Below are positions 9,024 to 17,836 of a stretch of 64,000 nt of DNA, piece after piece. The DNA is taken from NCBI RefSeq assembly GCF_003668555.1, contig NZ_RCWN01000001.1:372001-436000 (forward strand), given 5' to 3'. The notes beneath the pieces are model-generated. The model had not been told where the DNA came from. It did no database searches and saw only the letters and a program-made list of their open reading frames with translations. Source of the stretch: Notoacmeibacter ruber. Its GTDB lineage: Bacteria; Pseudomonadota; Alphaproteobacteria; Rhizobiales; Rhizobiaceae. The translations under genes and the position numbers were made by a program. Position 1 is the stretch's first letter; the number at the start of each line of letters is the position of its first letter.

Positions 9024-9771
9024 GATGGGCCGCTCCCATATAGGCCGAGATCACGTCCTTGTTGCGGCTGACCTGTTCATAGGGACCTTCGGCCAGTACG
9101 GCGCCGCGCTGAAGCACCGTGATCGTGTCGGAAAGATCGGCGACGACATTGAGATTGTGCTCCACCATCAACACCGTGCGCCCTTCGGCGACGCGGCGGA
9201 TGATGTCGGCCACGCGATTGACGTCGCCTGTGCCCATGCCGGCCATCGGCTCGTCGAGCAGCAGGACTTTCGGCTGCAGCGCGAGCGTGGTCGCCAGTTC
9301 CAGCAGGCGCTTGCGGCCATAAGGCAGTTCGGCGGCCAGATTATTCTCGGCATCCTCCAGGCCGACATTGGCCAGAATGGACCGGGCCTCGTCGTTCAGC
9401 ACGTTCAATCCCGTTTCCGATTTCCAGAAGTGGTAGGAATTATGCATCTTCCGCTGCAGCGCGACCCGGATATTCTCCAGGAGGGTCAGGTGCGGAAAGA
9501 CCGACGATATCTGAAAGCTGCGAACCGCACCCATACGCGCGATTTGCGATGGTTTCTTTCGGGTGATGTCTTCACCATCCAGCAGGATGTTGCCGCTCGT
9601 CGGCTGCAGAAACTTGGTGATCAGGTTGAACATGGTGCTCTTGCCGGCACCGTTAGGTCCGATGAGCGCATGGATCGTTCCCTGTTTCACCTGCAAGGAA
9701 ACATCGTCGACGGCCGTGAAGCCGGTGAATGATTTAGTGAGATTGCGGGTCTCAATGACATAGCCTGTCAC
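9013..9771 (-). CDS. livG: Branched-chain amino acid ABC transporter ATP-binding protein LivG
   Basis: I place the start at the GTG at 9771 (M-TGYVIETRNLTKSF): it gives 252 aa, the normal LivG length, and is preceded by a good ribosome binding site (GGGAGGAGA, about 9 nt upstream). The open frame extends 44 codons upstream but that stretch is arginine-rich and unlike the family. Walker A GPNGAGKST, signature LPYGRKRLLELA and Walker B LLLDEPMAGMG are visible. It is the first gene of the liv operon; the promoter must lie in the 217 nt between it and ccoS. Confidence 0.92.
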   Translation of the reverse strand: MTGYVIETRNLTKSFTGFTAVDDVSLQVKQGTIHALIGPNGAGKSTMFNLITKFLQPTSGNILLDGEDITRKKPSQIARMGAVRSFQISSVFPHLTLLENIRVALQRKMHNSYHFWKSETGLNVLNDEARSILANVGLEDAENNLAAELPYGRKRLLELATTLALQPKVLLLDEPMAGMGTGDVNRVADIIRRVAEGRTVLMVEHNLNVVADLSDTITVLQRGAVLAEGPYEQVSRNKDVISAYMGAAHHDD

Positions 9772-9988
9772 TGGCGCTCGTCTCCTCCCGATCCTTCCGG
9801 ATTGCAGCAAGGCCTCCCAACCTTGCCGTCGCCGCCGCCTTGCACGGCCCCCCGTGTTTCGGCAACGAACAATCCTATGGGAGCGTGATTGTTTCCATAA
9901 CACAAGAGGCCAAACGCAAAAAAACGCTCGGCGTCGTTACCGAGGCGCGCAATAAGCCGCAGGTTCTGCCGGTCTTGTGAGGATAATT

Positions 9989-10141
9989 CTATTGCCGGTC
10001 GGCGGGGTCGTCCTCGAGGACACGCCACGCCGCGCCATCCAGATCGTCAAACTGGCCGTTCCGCAAAGACCAGACGAAGGCGAGAAGGCCAGCGAAGCCG
10101 AGAAAGAGCGCGATCGGAAGAAGCATGAGAAGAATATTCAT
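9989..10141 (-). CDS. ccoS: Cbb3-type cytochrome oxidase assembly protein CcoS (FixS)
   Basis: A 50-codon gene found by direct translation. It reads MNILLMLLPIALFLGFAGLL and continues into AFVWSLRNGQFDDLDGAAWR. This is the CcoS pattern: one membrane helix (residues 2-24), then the conserved W-x-x-(K/R)-x-GQFDDL and W-R-x-L motif just inside the membrane. Its ATG overlaps the stop of ccoI (ATGA at 10138-10141), the usual end of the ccoGHIS operon. CcoS is needed to put cofactors, notably copper, into the cbb3 oxidase. Ends with TAG at 9989. Confidence 0.93.
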   Translation of the reverse strand: MNILLMLLPIALFLGFAGLLAFVWSLRNGQFDDLDGAAWRVLEDDPADRQ

Positions 10142-12456
10142 GCGGTGAGCCCCTCTTCGTGCCCTGGCGTCATGGCCACACTCTCGGAGCGTCGTTCGGA
10201 GTTTGCGCGCGGATTTCCGCGCGAAAGGCGAAGCGCATTGCTGACGACAAGTATCGACGAGCCGCTCATCAACAGAGCGGCGATCAACGGCGTGACCACA
10301 CCGCTCACGGCAAGCGGGACCGCGCAGATATTGTATCCGATCGCGAGAGTGAGGTTCTGGCGGACAAGCCGCCGCCCCTCGCGCGCAATGCTATAGGCTT
10401 GGGAAACGGCTTCCAGCCCCGGACGCGTAAATACGAAATCGGCCGATAGACGCCCGACATCGCAGGCGGAGCCCGGTGCAAAGGAAACGTGGGCGCCCGC
10501 CAGGCTCGGAGCGTCGTTGAGTCCGTCGCCGACCATCAGCACCTTCGTGCCCTTCTCTTTCAACTCGTCGAGCCGGGCGAGCTTGCCCGCGGGGCGGCAT
10601 TGCGCCGTCCATTTGGAAAGACCGAGCCGACGCGCAACCGCCGCCACGGTGACAGGCCCGTCCCCCGACAAAATTTCTGTCTCGAAACCTGACTCGCGCA
10701 GCCGATCAACGGTTGCAGCGGCCTGCGGCCTCAAGCTCTCCTCAAGTTCGATCCGGCGTATTGGTTCGTTCTGGAACGCGAAGGACAGACCGTCGCCGCG
10801 GTTTGCATCTTCGGTCGACGCCGCTGCAATCTCCTGAACCCAGTCGGCGCGGCCGAGGCGAGCCCGGCGCTCGCCGAAGCGCGCTTCGATACCCGCGGCG
10901 GCTTCTTCGTGGATGTCCTCCGCCACCGGGGCTGTGCGTCCCACCAGAAAGGCGGCCACGGCCTGTGCGGCAGGGTGGGAGGAGTACCGGGCCAGTGTCG
11001 ACGCGGCATCCATTTCGCGTGCGGTTTTCAGATCGCTCGAAACGACCTTCGGCTGCCCTGTCGTCAGCGTGCCGGTCTTGTCGAAGACGACGTGGTCGGC
11101 TTCGGCCAGCCGCTCCAGAGCATCGCCGTTGCGCATCAGAATGCCGGATTCGAAAAGGCGCGCCGCCGCGATAACATGGACGACAGGCACTGCCAGGCCA
11201 AGGGCGCAGGGGCAGGTTACGATCAACACCGCGACTGCCGCATCGAGGGACGTCCATATATCGAATGACCAGACCATCCAGCCGACGAAGGTGAGGGCCG
11301 CTAGCGCGTGGACGATAGGCGCATAGAGGCCGGCAAGCCGGTCGGTCAGGGTCGCCGTATCGCCGCGGCCGCGCTCGGCGGCCTCCATCATCGTCGCGAT
11401 TTCTGAGAGGAAGCTCTCATTAGCCGTCTTTTCCACGCGAAGGTCGAGCGGCGCGGAGAGTGCCAGAACACCGGCTTCGAGGCGGGTACCGGGGCCGGCC
11501 GAAACCGGTTCCGATTCGCCCGTGACCAGCGACCGGTCGATCGTACCTTGCCCGCTCAGCACCGTCGCATCGACCGCCAGCCGTTCACCTGTGGTGAGCC
11601 GCACCATGTCGCCGGGGCGCAATTCGTCGGCGGGAACCCATTCCATCTGTCCGTCGGGCTGGACAAGCCGCGCGCCTTTCGGCGCCATTCGCGTCAGAGA
11701 TATCACGGCGCTTCTGGCCCGCTCGCGCATCCGCTGGTCGAGATAGCGGCCGATGAGAAGGAAGAAGGTCAGCATCACGGCCGCGTCGAAATAGATGTGG
11801 CCTTCACCCACCACCGTTCGCGCAATGCTCATTCCGAGTGAGAGGATGAGGGCAAGCGCAATCGGCACGTCCATATTCACGCGCCCGGCGCGAACGGCCG
11901 ACAAGGCCGAAGCGAAGAAGGGGCGTCCGGCAAAGGCAACGGCCGGAACTGCGATGAGGAGCGAGACGAGATGGAAAAGAGTACCGGTGGTTGCCTGAGC
12001 GCCGCTCCAGACAGAAACGCTGAGCAACATGATATTGGCGGTCGCAAAACCTGCGACTGCGAGAGCGACTAGAAGCTTTCGGGCCTCCTGGCGGTCGCGT
12101 TCGGCATCCAGATCGCCCAGATCGACCGGAAAGGCGTCGTAGCCGAGCCGCTTGACCTTGTCCTCAATGACATCGAGCGTATCGAACGCCGCGCGGTCCA
12201 GGACCACGATAAGACGGCGAAGCGTCAAGTTCGCTCGGACCGAACGCACGCCGGCCAACCCCGCCAGCCCCTTTTCCAACGTGGAGATGCAGGCACCGCA
12301 GTGCATTTCCGGTACAGACAGAACCAGACGGCCCGCCCCGTCCGATTCTTGCCGCACGGCGTGCAGCCATTCCTCCAGCCGTTGCGCGCGCGCGGCGTCA
12401 GAGAGCAGGTCGTTCGATCCGCTCTGGCCACTCAGTGCGGGCGCGCAGCAGCTCAT
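10138..12456 (-). CDS. ccoI: Copper-translocating P-type ATPase CcoI (FixI)
   Basis: 772 aa from the ATG at 12456 (MSCCAPALSG), which overlaps the ccoH stop by ATGA. Domain order: N-terminal HMA metal-binding domain with MHCGAC, membrane segments, actuator (TGESEPV), the copper-transport CPC motif in the sixth helix (VTCPCALGLAVP), phosphorylation site DKTGTLTTGQPK and hinge GDGLNDAP. Belongs to the P1B group that exports copper to the periplasm for assembly of the CcoN copper-haem centre rather than for resistance. Position between ccoH and ccoS supports this role over a general CopA. Confidence 0.95.
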   Translation of the reverse strand: MSCCAPALSGQSGSNDLLSDAARAQRLEEWLHAVRQESDGAGRLVLSVPEMHCGACISTLEKGLAGLAGVRSVRANLTLRRLIVVLDRAAFDTLDVIEDKVKRLGYDAFPVDLGDLDAERDRQEARKLLVALAVAGFATANIMLLSVSVWSGAQATTGTLFHLVSLLIAVPAVAFAGRPFFASALSAVRAGRVNMDVPIALALILSLGMSIARTVVGEGHIYFDAAVMLTFFLLIGRYLDQRMRERARSAVISLTRMAPKGARLVQPDGQMEWVPADELRPGDMVRLTTGERLAVDATVLSGQGTIDRSLVTGESEPVSAGPGTRLEAGVLALSAPLDLRVEKTANESFLSEIATMMEAAERGRGDTATLTDRLAGLYAPIVHALAALTFVGWMVWSFDIWTSLDAAVAVLIVTCPCALGLAVPVVHVIAAARLFESGILMRNGDALERLAEADHVVFDKTGTLTTGQPKVVSSDLKTAREMDAASTLARYSSHPAAQAVAAFLVGRTAPVAEDIHEEAAAGIEARFGERRARLGRADWVQEIAAASTEDANRGDGLSFAFQNEPIRRIELEESLRPQAAATVDRLRESGFETEILSGDGPVTVAAVARRLGLSKWTAQCRPAGKLARLDELKEKGTKVLMVGDGLNDAPSLAGAHVSFAPGSACDVGRLSADFVFTRPGLEAVSQAYSIAREGRRLVRQNLTLAIGYNICAVPLAVSGVVTPLIAALLMSGSSILVVSNALRLSRGNPRANSERRSESVAMTPGHEEGLTA

Positions 12457-12959
12457 CCATCGCTCCTGGAGGCCTTCGGCGGAACCGTGAAGCGGTACGA
12501 GCCTTCCCAAGGCTCAACGCCGCGCGGTTCGACGGTCAGCTTTGCAACCCAGGCACCGGCATGAAGATCGACCGGCAGACCATATCCACCCTCTGGCAGG
12601 GACGGGAGAACCACAGTCTGATCGTCCTTGTCGAACATCACGCCTTTCAGCTCTGCGGTGACCTTGGCGCGTTCCACCGGGCGGCCTTCGCCATCCTTCA
12701 GTTCGACCGCCAGGAAATCGTCCTTCATGCTGACATGGGCGTCCCAGTCCCGGGCGATCTGGGCCGCCCTCTCGGCGCGATCCTTCTCGAAGTTCTGGCT
12801 GGCGACGTAGGAGTTCTTGACCACCAGCCCCGTCCAGCTTTGGGACGCGAAAAAGGCGAGTGTCAGGTTCACCGATATGACGACGCCGAAGAACAGGACC
12901 ATGATGATCAGCATGTGACGCCCAGTGAAAGGGCCGCCACGGAAAAGGGACTGGCTCAT
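12453..12959 (-). CDS. ccoH: FixH family cytochrome oxidase maturation protein CcoH
   Basis: 168 aa from the ATG at 12959 (MSQSLFRGGPFTGRHMLIIM), 1 nt after the ccoG stop. One N-terminal membrane helix (about residues 15-37) and a periplasmic FixH domain with the NFEKDRA stretch and the C-terminal pattern LTVEPRG..WEGSYRF. CcoH stays with the assembling cbb3 complex and helps stabilise it. The in-frame extension upstream of 12959 lies inside ccoG and is not used. Part of the overlapping ccoG-ccoH-ccoI-ccoS chain. Confidence 0.93.
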   Translation of the reverse strand: MSQSLFRGGPFTGRHMLIIMVLFFGVVISVNLTLAFFASQSWTGLVVKNSYVASQNFEKDRAERAAQIARDWDAHVSMKDDFLAVELKDGEGRPVERAKVTAELKGVMFDKDDQTVVLPSLPEGGYGLPVDLHAGAWVAKLTVEPRGVEPWEGSYRFTVPPKASRSDG

Positions 12960-12960
12960 A

Positions 12961-14532
12961 TCAGTTCTCCGGTACTTCGAAACGAGCGCTGTAGGAGTCG
13001 TGCTCTTCGTCGATCTGGTCGTCAACGCTAAAGGTGAACTCTGTCGTATCTTCGGCCAGATTCTCCCGCGGAACGGTCACATAAACCTTAAGCTGACGCA
13101 ACTGGTCCGGATTGACGGGAACGGCGATGCTGCGGGCTTCCTCGTCGGCGATCTCGTTGACCTCCATCGTCGCGCCCGGCAGGCCTTCAAGGCCAAGCCT
13201 GATGGTGCGCGGTTCCGGTTTCATGTTGAGGATCTTGATGGTGTAGCCATTTCGGATCGACCCGTCGGAAAGACGTGTGAAGACCGGATTGCGGTCGTGC
13301 AGAACGTTCACTTCAAGCCGATCACGCAGGCCGAGAGCGAACAGCAGGGCAAGGCCGATGGCGAGCCACAGGCCGGTATAGATAAAGGTGCGCGGACGCA
13401 GCAGATGCCGCCAGTTGAAGTGGCGGTATTGCGGCTTCACATGACCGTCTTCGTCATGCACCCGGGCAGGGTCGATACGATGCGATTCCGGATTGGTCGC
13501 CATGGCCATGTTGGCATTGTAGTCGGCAAGGGTCGCATAGGAGATGAGGCCACGATCACGGCCGACCTTGTCCATCACGTCGTCGCAGGCATCGATGCAG
13601 AGCGCACAGGTGATACAGGCCATCTGCTGGCCGTCGCGAATGTCGATACCCATGGGGCAGACCACCACGCAGGCATTACAGTCGACGCAGTCGCCGGTCT
13701 GCACGCCGGCTGCCGCCTGCCGCTTCTTGCCACGGCCTCTGGGCTCGCCGCGCCAGTCATTATAGGTGACGGTGAGGCTTTCCTCGTCCAGCATGGCCGC
13801 CTGAATGCGCGGCCAGGGACACATATAGATGCAGATCTGCTCGCGCATGATGCCGCCAAACGTGTAGGTCGTCGCCGTCAGAATGGCGACGGTCATGTAG
13901 GCGATCGTCGGCGCTTCACCGTAGAAGAACTGCATGGCGAGCGTTGGCGCATCGGCAAAATAGAAAATCCACGCGCCGCCCGTCGCGACCGCGATCAAGA
14001 GCCAGATGGCGTGTTTTGAAACGCGCTTGGTGATCTTGTCGAAGCTCCAGGGAGCATTCTCCAGCCTGATGCGCGCGTTCCTGTCCCCTTCGATTGCACG
14101 TTCGATCACGAGAAACAGGTCGGTCCAGACGGTCTGCGGGCATGTGTATCCGCACCATGCGCGTCCTGCTATCGAGGTGACAAGGAAGAGGCCGATCCCC
14201 GCCATTACCAGCATACCGGCCACGAAGAAGAATTCCTGCGGCCAGATCTCCACCATGAAGAAGTAGAACCGCCGATTGGCCATATCGATCAGGACGGCCT
14301 GGTCCGGTGCATATGGCCCGCGATCCCACCGCAGCCACGGTGTCAGGTAATAGATACCGAGCGTAACCGCCATGATGATCCATTTGAGACGTCGGAAACG
14401 GCCATTGGCCCGCTTCGGAAAAATTTTCTTCCGACCCTCGTAGAGCGGCTTGTCGCTCGGAGCGGAATTGACCGCTTCGACGTCGTGCCGTTCGACGTTG
14501 CTGCGTGGGCGTATCCAGTTCGGAAGACTCAT
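12961..14532 (-). CDS. ccoG: Cytochrome c oxidase accessory protein CcoG (FixG)
   Basis: 523 aa starting at the ATG at 14532 (MSLPNWIRPRS), preceded by AAGGAG. Several membrane helices, then a polyferredoxin part with CVDCNACVVVCPMGIDI and CITCALCIDACD, giving two [4Fe-4S] sets, plus WCGYTCPQTVWTD in the membrane part and a C-terminal Ig-like FixG domain. CcoG reduces Cu(II) to Cu(I) for CcoI in characterised systems. First gene of ccoGHIS, with an anaerobox centred about 73 nt upstream of the start. Confidence 0.95.
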   Translation of the reverse strand: MSLPNWIRPRSNVERHDVEAVNSAPSDKPLYEGRKKIFPKRANGRFRRLKWIIMAVTLGIYYLTPWLRWDRGPYAPDQAVLIDMANRRFYFFMVEIWPQEFFFVAGMLVMAGIGLFLVTSIAGRAWCGYTCPQTVWTDLFLVIERAIEGDRNARIRLENAPWSFDKITKRVSKHAIWLLIAVATGGAWIFYFADAPTLAMQFFYGEAPTIAYMTVAILTATTYTFGGIMREQICIYMCPWPRIQAAMLDEESLTVTYNDWRGEPRGRGKKRQAAAGVQTGDCVDCNACVVVCPMGIDIRDGQQMACITCALCIDACDDVMDKVGRDRGLISYATLADYNANMAMATNPESHRIDPARVHDEDGHVKPQYRHFNWRHLLRPRTFIYTGLWLAIGLALLFALGLRDRLEVNVLHDRNPVFTRLSDGSIRNGYTIKILNMKPEPRTIRLGLEGLPGATMEVNEIADEEARSIAVPVNPDQLRQLKVYVTVPRENLAEDTTEFTFSVDDQIDEEHDSYSARFEVPEN

Positions 14533-14598
14533 GATTACTCCTTGCCACATGCATGGCCACTATTGGAGCCGTCATGCGCCGGCGAGTCGATATATGCA

Positions 14599-14612
14599 TT
14601 GATCGATATCAA
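14599..14612 (-). promoter_or_regulatory. FNR/FnrN/FixK box (anaerobox) upstream of ccoG
   Basis: TTGATCGATATCAA is a perfect match to the TTGAT-N4-ATCAA consensus recognised by FNR, FnrN and FixK. Its centre lies about 73 nt before the ccoG start, so activation at about -41.5 would put the transcription start near 14564 and leave a leader of about 32 nt. The likely regulator is the FnrN-type protein encoded at 22360-23100. Confidence 0.92.
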
Positions 14613-14825
14613 TGTTAGGACGGGGCGTCAGGAAAATATGCGGCCGGCAAACATTTGCCAGCATTCCATTTTTCCTGCGCTTTCAGCTTGCTCTTCGACA
14701 CGCGCAAATTATGGTGAGAATGTGACGGTCTCCCGAGGGGCGGGGGGAAGGGCGGCTAGGACCTCCCGCAGTCACGGGCGGATGAGGCGCCGCTCGCTTC
14801 TTCACTTTCTCGAAGGGATCGCAAC

Positions 14826-16286
14826 ATGTCGGCGATAATCGACTTTTTGAATAACATCTTCTGGGGATATATCCTCATTTACGGCCTGCTCGGGGTGGGG
14901 CTGTATTTCACTTTGCGACTGGGCTTTATCCAGTTTCGCCATTTCCCGGAATTTTTCCGCGTCATCACCGCGACGGGCCAGTCCGACAGTTCGGGCATCA
15001 CGCCTCTCCAAGCCCTGACGGTCAGCCTTGCCAGCCGCGTTGGAACTGGCAATCTCGCGGGCGTTGCCGTCGCACTTTCCCTTGGCGGCCCCGGTGCGAT
15101 CTTTTGGATGTGGATGGTCGCTCTGGTCGGAATGGCCACCGCTTACGCCGAATCGACGCTTGCCCAGCTCTACAAGGTTCGCAATGACGATGGCGATTAT
15201 CGCGGTGGTCCGGCGTTCTACATCTCCCGAGGCCTGAAACAGGGATGGGCGGGCGCCATCTTTTCCGTCGCGCTGATCCTCTCCTTCGGCCTCATTTTCC
15301 AGGCCGTGCAGGCCAATTCCATCGCCGATGCAATGGAGGCCGGTCTCGGCATTCCGAAACTCTGGGTCGGGATCGCCGTCGCCGTGCTGGCGGGCATCGT
15401 CATCTTTGGCGGTATCCGCTCCATCGCGCGCGTCGCCGAGATTGTCGTGCCGTTCATGGCTGTCGCCTATCTTCTGGTGGCCCTCTTCGTCATTATCATG
15501 AACATTGCCGAAGTCCCGTCCGTCTTCATGCTGATCATCAGCAATGCCTTTGGGCTTGAAGAAGCCGCTGGCGGCGTAACAGGCGGGCTGGCGGCCGCCA
15601 TGCTGAACGGCGTCAAGCGCGGCCTCTTCTCCAACGAGGCAGGCATGGGCTCTGCACCCAACATCGCGGCGGTTGCAACGCCGGTCCCGCATCACCCCTC
15701 TTCACAGGGGCTGGTTCAGGGGCTCGGCGTTTTCATCGATACCCTGCTGATCTGCACGGCTACCGCCTTCATGATCCTGCTGTCGGGCGTCTACGAACCC
15801 GGCGGCACGACGGGAACGGAGCTGACCCAGATGGCGCTTGCCGACCATATCGGCGTGGCAGGGACCTATTTCGTGGCGATCGCGATCTTCTTCTTCGCCT
15901 TCACCTCGATTATCGGTAACTACTCTTATGCCGAGAACGCCTTGACCTTCCTCGGCCTCGCCAATCGCGGCGGGCTGTTCATCATGCGCCTGGCTGCCGT
16001 CGGCATGGTGATCTGGGGCTCGGTTCAGGCCGTCTCCACGGTCTTCAACTTCGCGGACGCTTCCATGGGCTTGATGGCGACCATCAACCTGATCGCCATT
16101 CTGGCCTTGTCCGGCACCGTCGTGAAGTTGACCAAGGACTACTTCGCACAGCGGTCCAGAGGCATCGAGCCGCTCTTCGACAATGACGATTATCCGGAGT
16201 TGCAGGGCAAGATCGACGGTCGCATCTGGACACGTCACGGCCGAAGCGAGGTTTTGGCGAGCGAACGACCGGAGGCTGGCGAGTAA
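14826..16286 (+). CDS. Alanine/glycine:cation symporter family (AGCS) protein
   Basis: 486 aa membrane protein with about ten helices. The AGCS family signature is evident: LASRVGTGNLAGVAVALSLGGPGAIFWMW near residues 66-95 and NEAGMGSAPNIAA near residue 273. It imports alanine or glycine with Na+ or H+. The start at 14826 (MSAIIDFLNN) matches the family N-terminus, with AAGGGA upstream. It is transcribed opposite to the cbb3 genes on both sides and ends in its own terminator, so it is an independent unit sitting between two operons that are often adjacent. Confidence 0.92.
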   Translation: MSAIIDFLNNIFWGYILIYGLLGVGLYFTLRLGFIQFRHFPEFFRVITATGQSDSSGITPLQALTVSLASRVGTGNLAGVAVALSLGGPGAIFWMWMVALVGMATAYAESTLAQLYKVRNDDGDYRGGPAFYISRGLKQGWAGAIFSVALILSFGLIFQAVQANSIADAMEAGLGIPKLWVGIAVAVLAGIVIFGGIRSIARVAEIVVPFMAVAYLLVALFVIIMNIAEVPSVFMLIISNAFGLEEAAGGVTGGLAAAMLNGVKRGLFSNEAGMGSAPNIAAVATPVPHHPSSQGLVQGLGVFIDTLLICTATAFMILLSGVYEPGGTTGTELTQMALADHIGVAGTYFVAIAIFFFAFTSIIGNYSYAENALTFLGLANRGGLFIMRLAAVGMVIWGSVQAVSTVFNFADASMGLMATINLIAILALSGTVVKLTKDYFAQRSRGIEPLFDNDDYPELQGKIDGRIWTRHGRSEVLASERPEAGE

Positions 16287-16320
16287 CACGCCGGCCAAAA
16301 GGCCTATAACTGGCGAAAGA

Positions 16321-16345
16321 AGGGGCGCCTTGGGCGCCCCTTTTT
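16321..16345 (+). terminator. Intrinsic terminator of the AGCS symporter gene
   Basis: AGGGGCGCC (16321-16329), loop TTG, GGCGCCCCT (16333-16341), then a T-run. A 9-bp stem 35 nt after the symporter stop codon is a classic rho-independent terminator. Confidence 0.9.
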
Positions 16346-16705
16346 GTTTGTCAGACAGACGCCTCTTTCAGAGAGCCGGCCTGCCGTTCTTACACTTCCT
16401 CGTTTTACCGGAAAGATCGAGGAGGGGCCGCGGTCCGGACCCCGGACCGGCGCCTGCGCTCGAGCCCGCCGGCATGAAGGCATTCGACCCATGTCGTGGT
16501 GGTCCCAAGGCAGGTCCAGGTATGTTCTGCGTGTAGCCGCGAGAGCGCGGCGTGCCACCGCTCTGCCTTGGCGTCCATGGAGCTCAGGTTCTCACCGCTC
16601 TGCCTCGGCAGCACTGAAAGAAACGCGGAGAGGATGGAAGCACAGCAAAAGTGAGATGGGATGACCCGCGTAAAGATGCCGCCTTGAAAGCGGCTCCAGT
16701 GCACG
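16346..16705. other. About 360-nt stretch between two terminators with no recognisable gene
   Basis: No reading frame here resembles a protein. What can be seen: a hairpin CGGTCCGG/CCGGACCG (16431-16438 with 16442-16449), a small hairpin GCCGCG-AGAG-CGCGGC (16536-16551), and a 13-nt direct repeat CACCGCTCTGCCT at 16556-16568 and 16593-16605. The terminators on both sides read in from outside, so no known transcript needs to cross it. It could hold a small RNA, but no promoter stands out. Confidence 0.4.
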
Positions 16706-16733
16706 AAAAAGGGGCGCCTTTCGGCGCCCCTTT
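16706..16733 (-). terminator. Intrinsic terminator of the ccoNOQP operon
   Basis: On the minus strand the stem AAAGGGGCGCC / GGCGCCCCTTT closes a GAAA tetraloop and is followed by T5 (16706-16710). It lies about 55 nt beyond the ccoP stop. Its GGGGCGCC/GGCGCCCC arms are the same as those of the symporter terminator 380 nt away. Confidence 0.88.
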
Positions 16734-16789
16734 CTGGGTTTTCGGTCAGGCTACCTCTTTTGAAGAGCGCCTACCTCGCGATTGCGTTC

Positions 16790-17677
16790 TTATTCGCCGC
16801 CGCCGAGCGAGTGGACATAGACAGCAAGCTGCTTGACCGTCACATCGCCCAGACGGTTGCCCCAGGCGGGCATGACGCCCTGCTTCGGTGCGCGAATCTG
16901 AGCCATGATCTCTTCCTGGCTGCCGCCGTAGAGCCAGATGGAGTCGTTGAGTGCCGGAGCGCCCAGATCATCCATGCCTTCACCCTGCTCGCCATGGCAG
17001 ACGGCGCAGTTGTCGGTGAAGATCGTTTCGCCCCGTTCGGCTCCTTCTTCGTCGGATTCCTGCCCGCTGAGTTTGCGCACATACCAGGCGACGTCACGGA
17101 TATCCTCGTTCTCGAGAATGCCGTCGCCGAAGGCGGGCATGTCCGAGATGCGGGTGTCGTCATCCTGCTCGTAGCGAATGCCGTGCTGCAGCGTGGTGTG
17201 GATGGCGTCCAGAGTACCACCCCAGAGCCAGACGTCGTCGTTCAGGTTGGGATAACCTTCGCCGCCTTCGGCACCGGAGCCGTGACACTGCACGCAGTTC
17301 ACCTTGAATGCGGCCCGACCGGCCGAAATCGCAAACGGACGCAGCTGCTCGTCACCGGCGATCTCTTCGACGGAGCGATCGGCGATGGCTGCAAGGCGAT
17401 CGGCATTGGCGTCATTCTGCGCTTCCATGGCAACGGAGAGTTGCTCGCGCGACGACCAGCCGAGGACACCCTCGGTTGCGGAATTGACCAGCGGCCATGC
17501 CGGATAAAGGATCGTGTAGATGATCGCGAAGACGATCGTCCCATAGAAGGTCCAAAGCCACCAGCGCGGCATTGGCGTGTTCAGTTCCTTGATCCCGTCC
17601 CATTCGTGACCGGTGGTTTCGGTGCCGCTGACTTCGTCGATCTCGCGGCCATGATGATCCCTGTTCTCGGTACTCAT
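16790..17677 (-). CDS. ccoP: Cbb3-type cytochrome c oxidase subunit III, di-haem CcoP (FixP)
   Basis: 295 aa. An N-terminal cytoplasmic stretch (HEWDGIKELNTPMPRWW is the family hallmark), one membrane helix, and two periplasmic cytochrome c domains with CVQCH and CAVCH. Distal Met ligands lie in the ISDMPAFG and VMPAWG segments. CcoP passes electrons from the bc1 complex or soluble cytochromes to CcoO. Starts 3 nt after the ccoQ stop and ends the operon before a strong terminator. Confidence 0.96.
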   Translation of the reverse strand: MSTENRDHHGREIDEVSGTETTGHEWDGIKELNTPMPRWWLWTFYGTIVFAIIYTILYPAWPLVNSATEGVLGWSSREQLSVAMEAQNDANADRLAAIADRSVEEIAGDEQLRPFAISAGRAAFKVNCVQCHGSGAEGGEGYPNLNDDVWLWGGTLDAIHTTLQHGIRYEQDDDTRISDMPAFGDGILENEDIRDVAWYVRKLSGQESDEEGAERGETIFTDNCAVCHGEQGEGMDDLGAPALNDSIWLYGGSQEEIMAQIRAPKQGVMPAWGNRLGDVTVKQLAVYVHSLGGGE

Positions 17678-17680
17678 CGT

Positions 17681-17836
17681 TCAGTCCTCTCTGAAGGGTA
17701 TCTGCGCCGCGTCCTGCGCCTTCGACCGGGCACCCGGCAAAAGCACCATAATGACGGCAGTCAGAAAGAAGGCCAGCATGGCGAGCAGGCCCCAGCTATC
17801 GGCGAAGTGCCGCAACTCGTTATAGGAGAAGTCCAT
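17681..17836 (-). CDS. ccoQ: Cbb3-type cytochrome oxidase subunit CcoQ (FixQ)
   Basis: A 51-codon gene found by direct translation between ccoO and ccoP. It begins [20 protein letters not shown], has one membrane helix (about residues 13-33) and ends with a short charged tail. Its start overlaps the ccoO stop (TGATG) and its stop lies 3 nt before the ccoP ATG, the canonical CcoQ location. CcoQ helps the CcoP subunit associate with the CcoNO core. Confidence 0.93.
   Translation of the reverse strand: MDFSYNELRHFADSWGLLAMLAFFLTAVIMVLLPGARSKAQDAAQIPFRED

Noticed and set aside
9771..9988. Short frames between livG and ccoS (including the 5' extension of livG)
   Set aside because: Arg-rich and unlike LivG; the strong ribosome binding site before the GTG at 9771 explains the start better.
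16405..16704. 99-codon minus-strand frame between the two terminators
   Set aside because: Runs into the ccoP terminator region, has no ribosome binding site and no family resemblance.
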